A stretch of 64,000 nucleotides of DNA from Corallococcus macrosporus (GTDB lineage Bacteria; Myxococcota; Myxococcia; Myxococcales; Myxococcaceae). Numbering within the stretch: position 1 is the stretch's first letter; every line of letters starts with the position of its first letter. Of the stretch, positions 1 through 11,405 are shown piece after piece. The stretch spans positions 992,001-1,056,000 of the forward strand of contig NZ_JAFIMU010000007.1 of the NCBI RefSeq assembly GCF_017302985.1, given 5' to 3'. The position numbers were made by a program, and so were the translations under genes. The notes beneath the pieces are model-generated. The model had not been told where the DNA came from, made no database searches, and saw nothing but the letters and a program-made list of their open reading frames with translations.

Positions 1-214
1 CGACGGGCTCACCTACACGGTGGACCGGCCCGCGCCCGTGACGGAGAGCCCCGCCTCGCCCGTGGTGGTCATCCCCCAGGCGCCGGTGCGCACGGTGGCG
101 GCCAACACGGTGCCGGCCAAGGCGGTGGTCCAGAAGAAGCCGGCCCCGCCGCCCCCGCCCAAGCGCCCGCCGGCCAAGGCAGCCCCCGTGAAGACCGCCC
201 CGAAGCGCCGCTAG
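1..214 (+). CDS. C-terminal fragment of a Pro/Ala/Lys-rich protein (5' end outside window)
   Basis: An open frame enters from the left edge and stops with TAG at 212-214. The visible 70 or so residues are almost entirely Pro, Ala, Val and Lys, including a run of six prolines followed by a basic tail ending in Lys-Arg-Arg. Such tails are common in myxobacterial surface or envelope-associated proteins, but no domain is visible and no function can be given. A GTG at 20 could be read as a start, but the frame is open to the window edge, so a truncated longer gene is more likely. Confidence 0.6.
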   Translation, partial: DGLTYTVDRPAPVTESPASPVVVIPQAPVRTVAANTVPAKAVVQKKPAPPPPPKRPPAKAAPVKTAPKRR

Positions 215-299
215 GGGACCGGGCGGGGCCAGTCCCGGACACGCGCTTCAAGGGGAATATGGCCTCGCCGGAGGGATTGCATTATCCCTCGGCTCCCCT

Positions 300-3200
300 A
301 TGCGCACCTTCCGTCGCGGCCTGACCGCGCTCGCCCTCGTCGCCGGACTCACCGGCTGCCCCCGGCCCTCCTCCGTCGTCGCGCCCCACGTGCTCGAGTC
401 CGCCGCCGAGCGCGCCGGCCAGGGTGACGCGGAGGCGCGCACGCTCGCGTTCGCGGGCTTCCACGCGTACCTCGTCGCGGGCGACGTGAAGCTCGCGCAG
501 CAGCGCTTCGACGCCGCCGTGCAGAAGGACCCGGGCGACCCGTACGCCCTGGAAGGCCAGGCGCTGCTGGCCCGGCGCAACGGCCAGTCCGACCGCGCGC
601 TCGCCGCGTCCCTGGAGCTGGTGAAGCGCGCCCCGCGCCACCCGGTGGCCGTCATCGCCGCCCGCTACGTGCTGGACCGCGTGGGCACCTCGCGCGCGGA
701 GGACGACACCATCCTCAAGGGCGTGGACGCCGCGCTCACCGCGGGCGCCCGGGGTGAGACGGCCTACCTCTTGCGCGCCGCGCGCCTGGCGGTGGCCAGC
801 CTCCGCGCGGACTCCGCCACCCAGGCCCAGACGCTCAAGGACCTGGGCAGCGCGAGCGAGGCCTCGCTGGTGGGCCCCTTCTCGCCCTTCCACGTGCTGG
901 CCATCGACGAGCCCATCGCGCCGGAGAAGGACGGTTCGTTCGCGGGTCCCTTCACGGGCGCGTACGGCCCGCTGGCGGTGCGCACGCTGCGCTCGCCGGA
1001 CGGCCGGCTGGACCTGGGCGGCGAGCCCGGCCACGGGGACATGTACGCGCTGGGCATCGACGCGGAGGTGGCGGAAGCCGGCGTGTACGTGCTGCGCACG
1101 GTGAGCCAGACGTCGCACCGCGTGCTGATGGACGGCGCCCCCGTGCTGGAGCGCCGCGACTGGGCGCGCACCGCGTCCACGGTGAGCGTGCGCGCCATGG
1201 AGCTGCCCGCCGGCAAGCACCGCTTCGTGGTGAAGATGTCCCGCGACAACACCCAGGGCGGCCTCACCTTCGCGCTGATGAAGGCGGACGGAAGCCCCGC
1301 CGGCGTTCGCCTCACCGCCGCCACCGGGCCCGCGCCGCGCTGGAACGCGAGCGCCCCGGACGAGGCGGAGGTCCCGGACCTGTACCCGGGCGCGGAGGAC
1401 CTGGCCCAGGCACTCCAGGGCGAGGCCGGTGAGACGCTGAGCACCTTCCTCGCGGTGCGCGACGGCCTGGCGCGCGACCCGGACGGCACGCAGCGGCTGA
1501 TGGCGAAGCTGGAGGCCACCACGCCCGCGCTGCTCACCCTGCGCGCGGAGCAGGCCGCGCAGGACCGCGGCATCCCGTCCAAGGTGGCGCGCGGCCGGGC
1601 CACGCGCGACCTGGAGGCGGCGCTGGCGAAGGACCCGGGCAACGTGTCCGCGCTGCTCTTGCGCGCGGACCTCTTCCTGGATGACGGCCAGCCGGCCACC
1701 GCGCTGGACACGCTGAAGACGGCGCGCGACGCGGTGAAGCCCGCGGGCTTCCCGGTGCACATCCTCCTGGCCCGCGCCGCGCTGGCGCTGGACGTGGACG
1801 CGCAGGCGGAGGTCGCCCTGGCCGCCGCGCTGGAGGCCCAGCCGGGCCTGTGCGAGGCGCTGGGGTTGCAGTACTCGCTGGCGCGCCGGCGCGACGCGGT
1901 GGCCCGCACGGACGAGCTGGTGAAGGCCCAGGAGGGCTGCCCCGGCGCGGACGCGCGGCGGGTGGACCACCTGCGCACGCGCGGCGACCTGGAGGGCGCG
2001 GCGAAGGGCTACACGCAGCTCCTGGCGCAGGACCCGGACAACCTCACCACCGCCGCGGCGCTCTCCAGCGTCTACCTGAGCCAGCGCCGCTACGACGACG
2101 CGGCGAAGGTGCTCCAGGCCCAGGCCACCGTGTGGCCGCGCAACGCGGAGATCCTCAAGCGGCTGGCGGACGTGCGCGAGTACGCGGGCCAGGCACAGGA
2201 GGCGCTGAAGCTGCGCGAGCAGGCACTCAAGCTGGACGGCACGGACCTGGCGCTGCGCCGCGCGGTGGAGCGCGCGAAGACGGGCAAGGAGCTGCTGGCG
2301 GCGTACGCCATCGACGGCAAGGAGGCGCTGAAGGCCTACGAGGCGGCGCCCGTGACGGGTGGCAGCTCGGCGGCGTACGTGCTGGACGCGGCGGCGGTGC
2401 AGGTCTACCCGGACGGCTCGCTCGTCAACCGCATCCACACCATCCAGAAGGCGCTGGAGCAGTCGGGCGTGCAGGAGATCGCGGAGGTGAACATCCCGCG
2501 CGGCGCCCAGGTGCTGGCGCTGCGCACGCTCAAGGCCGACGGCCGCGTGCTGGAGCCGGAGAACATCGAGGGCAAGGACACCATGAGCCTGCCCGGCGTG
2601 CAGGTCGGTGACTCCGTGGAGGTGGAGTACCTGCTGCCCGAAAGCGACCGCGGCCCCGCGCAGCCGGGCTTCACCGCGTCCGCGTTCTACTTTCAAATCG
2701 CCAACCAGCCGAACGCGTGGAGCACGTACACCGTCGTCGCGCCCAAGGGCAGCGGCATGAAGGTGGACGCGCACGGCATGAAGGCGCCGCCGCCGGAGGT
2801 GAAGGGCGACGTGGAGGTCTTCCACTACGACGCGCGCCGCGTGCCGCCGTTCATCCCGGAGCCGGACGCGCCGCCCTCTGGCAACGAGTACCTGCCCTTC
2901 GTGATGGTGGGCGCGGGCGAGACGGGCAACGACGGGCTGGCGCGCGTGTACGGCGACGCGTTCCAGGACCGGTGGCTGCGCACCTCGGAGGTGGAGGCCT
3001 TCGCGCGTCAGGCCACGGAGGGCAAGAAGGGCCTGGACGCGGTGAAGGCGCTGCACGCCGCGGTGATGAAGCGCTTCTCCGGCCGCGACGCGAGCCTCGC
3101 GCAGTCCGCCGCGTCTACCGTGGCGCAGGACCGCGGCAGCCGGCTCACCGTGATGAAGGCGGGCCTGGAGACGCTGGGCATCCCGTCGCGCGTCGCCGCC

Positions 3201-4076
3201 ATCCGCACCTTCAACACCGACCCCGCGCCCTACCTCTTCCCGGCGGACGCGCTCTTGCCCTACGCGGCGCTGCGCGTGGAGGTGCCGGGCGAGGAGCCGG
3301 TGTGGCTGGACACGTCCGTGCGCTTCGGCCCCTTCGGCGAGCTGCCGGAGGCCGCCATGGGCGAGCGTGAGGCGTACCTCATGCCGGAGCCCGGCAAGCC
3401 GCTGCAGAAGGTGAAGACGCCGCCGCTCAAGCCGCGCGCGGGCAAGGACGTGAAGCTCACCCTGGAGCTGGGCGCCGACGGCGGCCTCAAGGGCCAGGGC
3501 GAGGAGACGTACACCGGCTTCGAGGCCGCGCAGATCGCCGAGGCCTTCGAGCAGCTCTCCGCGGAGAGCCGCAAGCAGGCGCTCCAGGGCGCGGTGTCGC
3601 GCTACTTCGGCGGCGCGGAGCTGTCCTCCGTGAAGCTGGAGCACGAGGAGTCCGTGGGCGCGCCCTTCACGCTGCGCTACGCGTTCACCGTGCCGCGCTT
3701 CGGGCGCATGGAGGGCGACAGCCGCATGGCGCTGGGCCCCCTCACCTTCCCCGCGCTGCTGGGCCGGCGCTACGTGCAGCTGTCCACCCGCACCACGCCG
3801 CTCTACATCGACGACACGGAGGCCAGCCGCACCCACGTGGCCCTCACCCTGCCCCAGGGCTGGAAGCTCAGCGACCCGCAGGCGGCCCTGAAGGTGGACA
3901 GCGAGTTCGGCCACTTCACCCGTTCCGAGAAGCAGGACGGGCGCACGCTCAGCATCACCGAGTCCATCCAGGTGCCCCGCGCCCGCGTCACCCCGGCGGA
4001 GTACGAGAAGTTCTCCGCCTTCGCGGGCGACGTGGACCTGCTCCAGGTGCGAGAGCTGTTCCTCGTGAAGCAGTAG
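300..4076 (+). CDS. TPR / DUF3857 / transglutaminase-like lipoprotein
   Basis: This 1258-residue protein begins with a lipoprotein signal: an Arg-rich start, a hydrophobic stretch and lipobox L-T-G-C with Cys20, so it should be membrane-anchored outside the cytoplasm. TPR-like helical repeats are visible around residues 40-130 and 430-660. A DUF3857 domain follows (about 690-860) and then a transglutaminase-like fold (about 900-1010). DUF3857 plus transglutaminase-like is a known pairing in Bacteroidetes and myxobacteria. The usual catalytic Cys is not visible: the segment before LETLGIPSRV reads DRGSRLTVMKAG, with Ser where Cys is expected, so enzymatic activity is doubtful. It is a single gene with its own start just after a short gap. 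The molecular role is unknown. Confidence 0.85.
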   Translation: MRTFRRGLTALALVAGLTGCPRPSSVVAPHVLESAAERAGQGDAEARTLAFAGFHAYLVAGDVKLAQQRFDAAVQKDPGDPYALEGQALLARRNGQSDRALAASLELVKRAPRHPVAVIAARYVLDRVGTSRAEDDTILKGVDAALTAGARGETAYLLRAARLAVASLRADSATQAQTLKDLGSASEASLVGPFSPFHVLAIDEPIAPEKDGSFAGPFTGAYGPLAVRTLRSPDGRLDLGGEPGHGDMYALGIDAEVAEAGVYVLRTVSQTSHRVLMDGAPVLERRDWARTASTVSVRAMELPAGKHRFVVKMSRDNTQGGLTFALMKADGSPAGVRLTAATGPAPRWNASAPDEAEVPDLYPGAEDLAQALQGEAGETLSTFLAVRDGLARDPDGTQRLMAKLEATTPALLTLRAEQAAQDRGIPSKVARGRATRDLEAALAKDPGNVSALLLRADLFLDDGQPATALDTLKTARDAVKPAGFPVHILLARAALALDVDAQAEVALAAALEAQPGLCEALGLQYSLARRRDAVARTDELVKAQEGCPGADARRVDHLRTRGDLEGAAKGYTQLLAQDPDNLTTAAALSSVYLSQRRYDDAAKVLQAQATVWPRNAEILKRLADVREYAGQAQEALKLREQALKLDGTDLALRRAVERAKTGKELLAAYAIDGKEALKAYEAAPVTGGSSAAYVLDAAAVQVYPDGSLVNRIHTIQKALEQSGVQEIAEVNIPRGAQVLALRTLKADGRVLEPENIEGKDTMSLPGVQVGDSVEVEYLLPESDRGPAQPGFTASAFYFQIANQPNAWSTYTVVAPKGSGMKVDAHGMKAPPPEVKGDVEVFHYDARRVPPFIPEPDAPPSGNEYLPFVMVGAGETGNDGLARVYGDAFQDRWLRTSEVEAFARQATEGKKGLDAVKALHAAVMKRFSGRDASLAQSAASTVAQDRGSRLTVMKAGLETLGIPSRVAAIRTFNTDPAPYLFPADALLPYAALRVEVPGEEPVWLDTSVRFGPFGELPEAAMGEREAYLMPEPGKPLQKVKTPPLKPRAGKDVKLTLELGADGGLKGQGEETYTGFEAAQIAEAFEQLSAESRKQALQGAVSRYFGGAELSSVKLEHEESVGAPFTLRYAFTVPRFGRMEGDSRMALGPLTFPALLGRRYVQLSTRTTPLYIDDTEASRTHVALTLPQGWKLSDPQAALKVDSEFGHFTRSEKQDGRTLSITESIQVPRARVTPAEYEKFSAFAGDVDLLQVRELFLVKQ

Positions 4077-4100
4077 CTCGCGCCTCTTCCGCGCGTCACC

Positions 4101-4913
4101 TCAGTGGTGCGCGGAGCCGGGCTCGGACAGCTTGCGGTGCTGCTCGGCGGAGATGGGCGCGGGCAGCACCGTGGCGGCCGCGGCCATCACCTTGTTCGCG
4201 AGCGAGCCGGCGACGACCTTGTCCTTGCCGGCCATCAGGGCCTCGTAGCCCTCGCGCGCCACCTGCTCCGCGCTGTCCTTCTTCTGCGCGCCCACGCGCG
4301 TGTCGTCCATGCCGGCGCGGTGGAAGAAGTTCGTCTCCGTGGGGCCCGGCATCAGGGCCGTCACGGTGATGGCGGTGTCCTTCAGCTCGTTGCGCAGGGC
4401 CTCGGAGAAGGAGAGCAGGAAGGACTTGGAGGCGGCGTACACCGCCTCGAACGGGCCCGGCATGGTGGCCGCGATGGACGACGTGAAGAGGACGCGGCCC
4501 ACGTTGCGCGCCACCATGTCCTTGAGCACCAGCTTCGCCAGGTGCACCGACGACGTGACGTTCAGGTTGATGAGGTTCAGCTCCGCCTGGAGGTCCGTCT
4601 GCCGCGCGAAGTCGCCGCCCACGCCCACGCCCGCGTTGATGGCGATGGCGTCCACCGGGCGGCCCACCTGCTTGATTTCAGCGTAGAGCTTCTGGACGCC
4701 CTCCGCCTTCGCCAGGTCCACCTGCACGCTCTTCACCCAGGCGCCCAGGCTCTCGAAGGCGGCGACCACCTCCACGATGCCCTTGTCCTCCGCGGCGATG
4801 AGCAGGTCGAAGCCGTTCCTCGCGAACTGCTTGGCCAGCTCGTAGCCGATGCCACTGGAGGCGCCGGTGACGACGGCGAGGGGACGGGTGGACGTGGATG
4901 CGCGCGAGGCCAT
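4101..4913 (-). CDS. Short-chain dehydrogenase/reductase (SDR)
   Basis: A 270-residue classical SDR. The dinucleotide-binding glycine motif TGASSGIG is near residue 17, the NAG motif is in the middle, and the catalytic Tyr-x-x-x-Lys is seen as YAASK. Length is typical for the family. These enzymes reduce or oxidise carbonyl/hydroxyl groups with NAD(P)H; the substrate cannot be told from sequence. The ATG at 4911-4913 is preceded by a GGAGAG ribosome site. It ends 24 bases from the converging lipoprotein gene and lies 83 bases downstream of the isoaspartyl peptidase on the same strand, so co-transcription with it is possible. The intergenic stretch contains the 8-base palindrome AAAGCTTT. Confidence 0.9.
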   Translation of the reverse strand: MASRASTSTRPLAVVTGASSGIGYELAKQFARNGFDLLIAAEDKGIVEVVAAFESLGAWVKSVQVDLAKAEGVQKLYAEIKQVGRPVDAIAINAGVGVGGDFARQTDLQAELNLINLNVTSSVHLAKLVLKDMVARNVGRVLFTSSIAATMPGPFEAVYAASKSFLLSFSEALRNELKDTAITVTALMPGPTETNFFHRAGMDDTRVGAQKKDSAEQVAREGYEALMAGKDKVVAGSLANKVMAAAATVLPAPISAEQHRKLSEPGSAHH

Positions 4914-4996
4914 GGCTCTCTCTCCGGGGTGGGGAAGACGTGGAGTGAAAGCTTTGGCGTCGCGCGGTGCCGGGCAAGCAGGGCTCGGCCGCCTGC

Positions 4997-6160
4997 CTAC
5001 GGCTGCTGGAAGATGGCGACGGTGGGCGTGCCGTCCTCGCCGATGTAGCCGCGGTACATGCCGCTGGAGTTGAAGGGCATGGCCACGTGGCCCTGGCGGT
5101 CCATGGCGATGACGCCGCCCTCGCCGCCGGCCTTCACGAGCACGTCGTTCACGACGTAGCTGGCGGCCTCCGGGAGCGGCAGGTCCTGGTACTCGACGCG
5201 GGCGCAGATGTCGCGCGCCACCGTGTAGCGGATGAAGAACTCGCCGTGGCCCGTGGCGGAGACGGCGCAGCGCTCATCCGCGTAGGTGCCCGCGCCGATG
5301 ATGGGCGCGTCCCCCACCCGGCCGAAGCGCTTGTTGGTCATGCCGCCCGTGGACGTGCCCGCCGCGAGGTTGCCTTCCATGTCCAACGCCACCGCGCCCA
5401 CCGTGCCGAACTTGTGGTCCCCCGTGATGGGGTCCACCCCTGGCGTCAGCGACGAGCCGGGCTGCGGCTGCGGCTGCGCGGGGGGCTCGGGCTGGGCAGG
5501 CTGCGCGGGCGCGGGCGGTGCATCCTTCGCGCGCTCCTGCTCCAGCGCGCGCTGGAGGCCCTGCCAGCGCTCCTCCGTGAAGAAGTACTTCGCGTCCACC
5601 AGGGGCATGCCCTGCGACCGAGCGAAGGCCTCCGCCCCGTCGCCCACCATCATCACGTGCGGCGACTTCTCCATCACCAGCCGCGCCAGGTCGATGGGGT
5701 TCTGGATGTGATGGACGCCGGCCACCGAGCCGGCCATGCGCGTCTTGCCATCCATCACCGCCGCGTCCAGCTCGTTCACGCCGTCGTGGTTGAACACCGC
5801 GCCCTTGCCGGCGTTGAAGTACGGCGAGTCCTCCATCACGCGGATGGCCGCCGTCACCGCGTCCATGCTGCGGCCGCCCTTCGCCAGCACCGCGTGCCCC
5901 GCCTGGAGCGCCTGCGTGAGCGCGGCGCGCATCGCGGCCTCGCGCTCCGGGGAGAGGTTCTCGCGTGAAATCACGCCCGCGCCGCCGTGGATGACCAGCC
6001 CCCACTTCGGCTTCACGCGCGGCGCTTCATCCGTGCGCAGGGCCGCCTCGTCGCGCGCGGCGCCCGCCTGCGACGACGTGGCGCAGCCCATGGGGGCCAG
6101 CAACAGCGCGGTGCTCGCGAGCAGGCCGCGGTGCATCCGGGAAGAGAACGAGGGGGACAT
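4997..6160 (-). CDS. Isoaspartyl peptidase / plant-type L-asparaginase (Ntn hydrolase), exported lipoprotein
   Basis: This 387-residue protein belongs to the N-terminal-nucleophile asparaginase family (PF01112). It is made as one chain that cleaves itself before a Thr, here in the GTVGAVALD motif, leaving the new N-terminal Thr as nucleophile. It hydrolyses isoaspartyl dipeptides and/or asparagine. The N terminus has a lipobox-like A-P-M-G-C after a hydrophobic core, so export and lipidation are likely. A Pro/Gln-rich linker lies just before the self-cleavage site, which is normal for the variable loop of this family. ATG at 6158-6160 has a GGAGG upstream. A second, unrelated asparaginase lies at 30530-31543. 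Confidence 0.9.
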   Translation of the reverse strand: MSPSFSSRMHRGLLASTALLLAPMGCATSSQAGAARDEAALRTDEAPRVKPKWGLVIHGGAGVISRENLSPEREAAMRAALTQALQAGHAVLAKGGRSMDAVTAAIRVMEDSPYFNAGKGAVFNHDGVNELDAAVMDGKTRMAGSVAGVHHIQNPIDLARLVMEKSPHVMMVGDGAEAFARSQGMPLVDAKYFFTEERWQGLQRALEQERAKDAPPAPAQPAQPEPPAQPQPQPGSSLTPGVDPITGDHKFGTVGAVALDMEGNLAAGTSTGGMTNKRFGRVGDAPIIGAGTYADERCAVSATGHGEFFIRYTVARDICARVEYQDLPLPEAASYVVNDVLVKAGGEGGVIAMDRQGHVAMPFNSSGMYRGYIGEDGTPTVAIFQQP

Positions 6161-6388
6161 GCCGTGCGCCTCCAGAAAGGAACGTGTGTCGTAGAGCCGT
6201 TCCCCTCAAGCGTCCAGCGCCGCCGCGTGCCGCGCCGCACCCGCCACGGGGAGGATTCCGCCCCGGCGACACCCCGGGCGCCTGCCTGCCCGCCTGCCCT
6301 CCGCTTCCCCTCCCAGGAGGGCATGTCCACCGTGCAGGTTTGGGTTGTCGGGCAGCGCCGGACATCGGGACATCGGGAGGACGGGGCA

Positions 6389-7054
6389 ATGAAGAAGCTG
6401 AAGGGGATGCGGGTGGCCGTACTGGCGGCGGATGGCTTCGAGCAGGTGGAGCTGACGCGGCCGGTGAAGCGCCTGGAGAAAGAGGGCGCGAGCGTCACCA
6501 TCGTCTCCCTCCACAAGGGCCGCATCCGGGGCATGAACCTGCTGGTGCCCGGCCGCAAGGTGCGCGTGGACGCCACGCTGCGCGAAGTGAAGGCCGCGGA
6601 CTTCGACGCGCTGCTCCTGCCCGGAGGCTTCATGAACCCGGACTTCCTGCGGCAGAGCGCCCTGGCGCTGGACTTCGTGAAGGACGCGGACCTGCTGGAC
6701 CTGCCCATCGCGGTCATCTGTCACGGGCCGTGGCTGCTCGCGTCAGCGGGGCTCCTGGAAGGCCGCCACGTGACGTCCTGGCCGGGCATCCGCAACGACA
6801 TGGAGAACGCGGGCGCGCACTGGACGGACCAGCCCGTGGTGCGCGACGGCAACTGGGTGTCCAGCCGCGGGCCGCACGACCTGCTCGCCTTCGAGCACGC
6901 GATGGTGGAGATGTTCGCGGAGCGCATGTCGCCCGAAATCACCCGCCGCGCCACGGCGGAAGCCCCGTCGCGCTGGCCCCGGTGGCTCGCGGGCGGACTC
7001 GCCGCCGCGGCCACGGTGGGCCTGGTCGCACGCGGCCGGAAGGCCCTGGTCTAG
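6389..7054 (+). CDS. DJ-1/PfpI family protein with C-terminal hydrophobic anchor
   Basis: The 221-residue product has the DJ-1/PfpI (class I glutamine amidotransferase-like) fold. It opens with a beta-strand and the E-x-V-E motif typical of PfpI, and the nucleophile elbow is ICHGPWLLASAG with the reactive Cys followed by His. Family members include intracellular proteases, glyoxalase/deglycase-like enzymes and stress proteins; which activity applies is unknown. Unusually, after the domain the protein continues into a Pro/Arg-Trp linker and a hydrophobic stretch (LAGGLAAAATVGLVA) near the C terminus, followed by basic residues, like a tail anchor. The ATG at 6389 is chosen because GGGAGGACGGGG precedes it; upstream in-frame sequence has no coding character. 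It ends 4 bases from the converging sufT. Confidence 0.88.
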   Translation: MKKLKGMRVAVLAADGFEQVELTRPVKRLEKEGASVTIVSLHKGRIRGMNLLVPGRKVRVDATLREVKAADFDALLLPGGFMNPDFLRQSALALDFVKDADLLDLPIAVICHGPWLLASAGLLEGRHVTSWPGIRNDMENAGAHWTDQPVVRDGNWVSSRGPHDLLAFEHAMVEMFAERMSPEITRRATAEAPSRWPRWLAGGLAAAATVGLVARGRKALV

Positions 7055-7058
7055 GCCT

Positions 7059-7619
7059 TTACATCCAGCCCAACTGGAGCCGCGCGACGTCCGTCATGCG
7101 GCTCTGGTCCCACTGCGGCTCCCAGACCAGCTCCACGTTCGCTTCCTTCACGCCGGGCAGCGCGGAGACCTTGGAGCGCACGTCCTCCACCAGCACCTGG
7201 CCCATGCCGCAGCCGGGCGCCGTGAGCGTCATCTCGATGTCCACGCGCTGTCCGCCCTCGTCCAGCGGCGTGGCCTTGCACGTGTACACCAGCCCCAGCT
7301 CCACGATGTTCACGGGGATCTCCGGGTCGTAGACCGTCCGGAGCTGCTCCCAGACCTGCTCTTCGTTGAACTCACCGAACTCGCCGGGCGTCACGCTCTC
7401 ATCGGGCGCCTTCGCCTTGACGGCGTACTCCTCGCCCAGCACGTCCGCGTTCTTCTGGTCGATGCGGAACAACTGGCCGTACGGGTCCTGCACCGTGACG
7501 TTGCCGCCCAGCGTCTGCACCACCGTCAACTCCGAGCCCGCCGGCAGCAACACCTTGTCCCCGCTGGGGATGAGCATCGCGTCCACGTCGCGCTCGATGA
7601 CCGTCATCGCGCCTCGCAT
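7059..7619 (-). CDS. sufT: SufT-type Fe-S assembly protein (MIP18/DUF59 family)
   Basis: A 186-residue protein whose C-terminal half is a MIP18/DUF59 domain, with the characteristic TAPGCGMG segment and the conserved end VELVWEPQW. The N-terminal half is the extra domain found in SufT-type proteins. SufT is associated with maturation of iron-sulfur proteins and usually sits at the end of suf operons, as it does here. The start lies 12 bases after the sufU stop, so it is the last cistron of the SUF operon. It is the only junction in this operon after the regulator that does not overlap. Confidence 0.9.
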   Translation of the reverse strand: MRGAMTVIERDVDAMLIPSGDKVLLPAGSELTVVQTLGGNVTVQDPYGQLFRIDQKNADVLGEEYAVKAKAPDESVTPGEFGEFNEEQVWEQLRTVYDPEIPVNIVELGLVYTCKATPLDEGGQRVDIEMTLTAPGCGMGQVLVEDVRSKVSALPGVKEANVELVWEPQWDQSRMTDVARLQLGWM

Positions 7620-7631
7620 GTCCCCTCCTCC

Positions 7632-8080
7632 CTACTCCGTCGACACCGACGTGGTGCGGCCATCCAGCGCCGCGTGCAGCGTGTGCCACGCCAGGCTCGC
7701 GCACTTCACCCGGGCCGGGAACTCGCTCACGCCCGACAGCACCGCGAGCTTGCCCAGCGACTCCACGTCCACCTTGTCCGGGCCTTCGGTCACCAGCGTG
7801 TGCACGCGCTCGAAGAGGGACTCGGCCTCCTCGCGCGTCTTGTCCTTCACCGCGCCCGTCATCAGCGACGCGGACGCCTTGGAGATGGCGCAGCCCTGGC
7901 CCTGGAAGCCGATGTCGCGGATGACGCCGTCCTCCAGCTTGAGCGTCACGGAGAGCTGGTCGCCGCACAGCGGGTTGTAGCCCTCCGCCGCGCAGGTGGC
8001 GCCCTCCACCACCCGGAAGTTGCGCGGGCGCTTGGAGTGCTCCAGCACCACCTCCTGGTAGAGGTCCTTGAGGTCGGAAC

Positions 8081-8084
<4 letters not shown>
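7632..8084 (-). CDS. sufU: SufU, sulfur acceptor / Fe-S scaffold-like protein
   Basis: A 150-residue NifU/IscU-like protein. The three conserved Cys are visible at about 40 (NPLCGDQ), 65 (GQGCAISKAS) and 128 (VKCASLAW), with the conserved Asp at 42. SufU accepts sulfur from SufS and replaces SufE in Gram-positive-type SUF systems. The GTG start at 8082-8084 overlaps the sufS stop by four bases (GTGA). It is supported by a strong AAGGAGGT site inside the sufS end. No SufE gene is present in the operon. Confidence 0.92.
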
Positions 8085-9306
<1,222 letters not shown>

Positions 9307-9310
<4 letters not shown>

Positions 9311-10613
9311 CCCATCACCTCCGCCGAACCCGGCAGCTTTTCCGCGAGGAGCGCTTCCACGCGCGCCCGCACCGGACCCTCCGGCACCGCGCGCACCAGC
9401 TCGCTCGCGAACGCCTGCGTCAGCATCCGCTCCGCTTCCACCTTCGGGATGCCGCGCGAGCGCAGGTAGAACAGCGCGTTGTCATCCAGCCGGCCCACCG
9501 CCGTGCCGTGCGCGCACTTCACGTCGTCCGCGAAGATCTCCAACTGGGGCCGCGCATCCACCTGCGCGCCCTCGGACAGCAGCAGGTTGCGGCTCTGCTG
9601 GCTGGCGTCCGTCTTCTGCGCGTCCTCGCGCACGCGGATCTTCCCGTGGAAGGTGCCGCGCGCGCGGTCGTCCAGCACGCCCTTGTAGAGCTCGCGGCTG
9701 GAGCAGTGCGGCACCGCGTGGTCCAGGTCCGTGCGGTTGTCCAGATGCTGCGTGCCCCGGCCCACGAACAGGCCGTTGAGCACGCACTCGCCACCCTCGC
9801 CCGCGAAGGCCGCGTGCACTTCGTTGCGAGCCAGCGCCCCGCCGAACGAGAACGCATGCGACTGGAAGCGGCTGTCGCGCCCCTGCCGCGAGTACAGCCC
9901 GCCCAGGTGCAGCGCGGTGTCCCCTTCCGCCTGGAGCTTGAAGTGGCGCAGGCTGGCGTTGTCCCCCAGCGACACCTCCGTCACCGCGTTGGTGAACGTC
10001 GCGCCCGAGCCCAGGCCCGCGTACGTCTCCACCAGCGTGGCCTCGCTGCCCTCGCCCGCCACCACGACGATGCGCGGGCTGGCCAGCACCGGCCCGTCGC
10101 CACCGCGCGCGAGGAACAGCAGCTGCACCGGCACCTCGCTCAAGGCCCGGGGCGCGAGCGTGAGCAGCGCGCCCTCCTCCAGCAGCGCCGCGTTGAGCGA
10201 CGTGAAGGCATGCGCCGACGGCCGCGAGAGCTGGCCCAGCGTCTCCTGGAGCAGCGCCCCGTCCTCGCGCAGCGCCTGCGACAGCGGCTTGAGCACCACG
10301 CCGCGAGGCAGGCCGGACAACACCGACAGCGCCGGCACGAAGCGCCCATCCACGAACACCAGCCGGGGACCGGGCAGCGCCAGCCGCGCCACCGCCTGCG
10401 CCACGTCCTCGCCCGCGGACACGTCCCGCGCGGGCTGGAACGGATGCGACGACAGCGTGGCCACGGGCGTGTACTTCCACTCCTCGTCCTTGGAGGTGGG
10501 CAGGCCGCGCGCCTGGAACTGGCTCAGGCCCTCTTCACGAATGGCCTGGAGCCACGCCGGGGCGTCCCCGCGCGCCTGGAAGGCCCGGGCCACGTCGGCG
10601 TAGTGGGCCGCGC

Positions 10614-10617
<4 letters not shown>
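9307..10617 (-). CDS. sufD: SufD, Fe-S assembly scaffold subunit
   Basis: A 436-residue SufB/SufD-family protein; the C-terminal beta-helix core (LDNRTDLDH, then ARGTFHGKIRV, QKTDASQQSRNLLLS, and the C-terminal segment with DDVKCAHG and LFYLRSRGI) is clear. SufD joins SufB and the ATPase SufC in the SufBCD scaffold complex, where it aids iron acquisition. The CAHGTAVG segment contains the conserved C-x-H-G. It overlaps sufC and sufS by four bases each. The order B-C-D-S is the canonical suf order. Confidence 0.95.

Positions 10618-11401
<784 letters not shown>

Positions 11402-11405
<4 letters not shown>

Noticed and set aside
282..3914. A 1210-codon open frame on the minus strand opposite the large lipoprotein gene
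   Set aside because: It is the mirror of a strongly biased G/C-rich gene; its translation is rich in Arg, His, Leu and Gly without domains, and there is no ribosome site of note.
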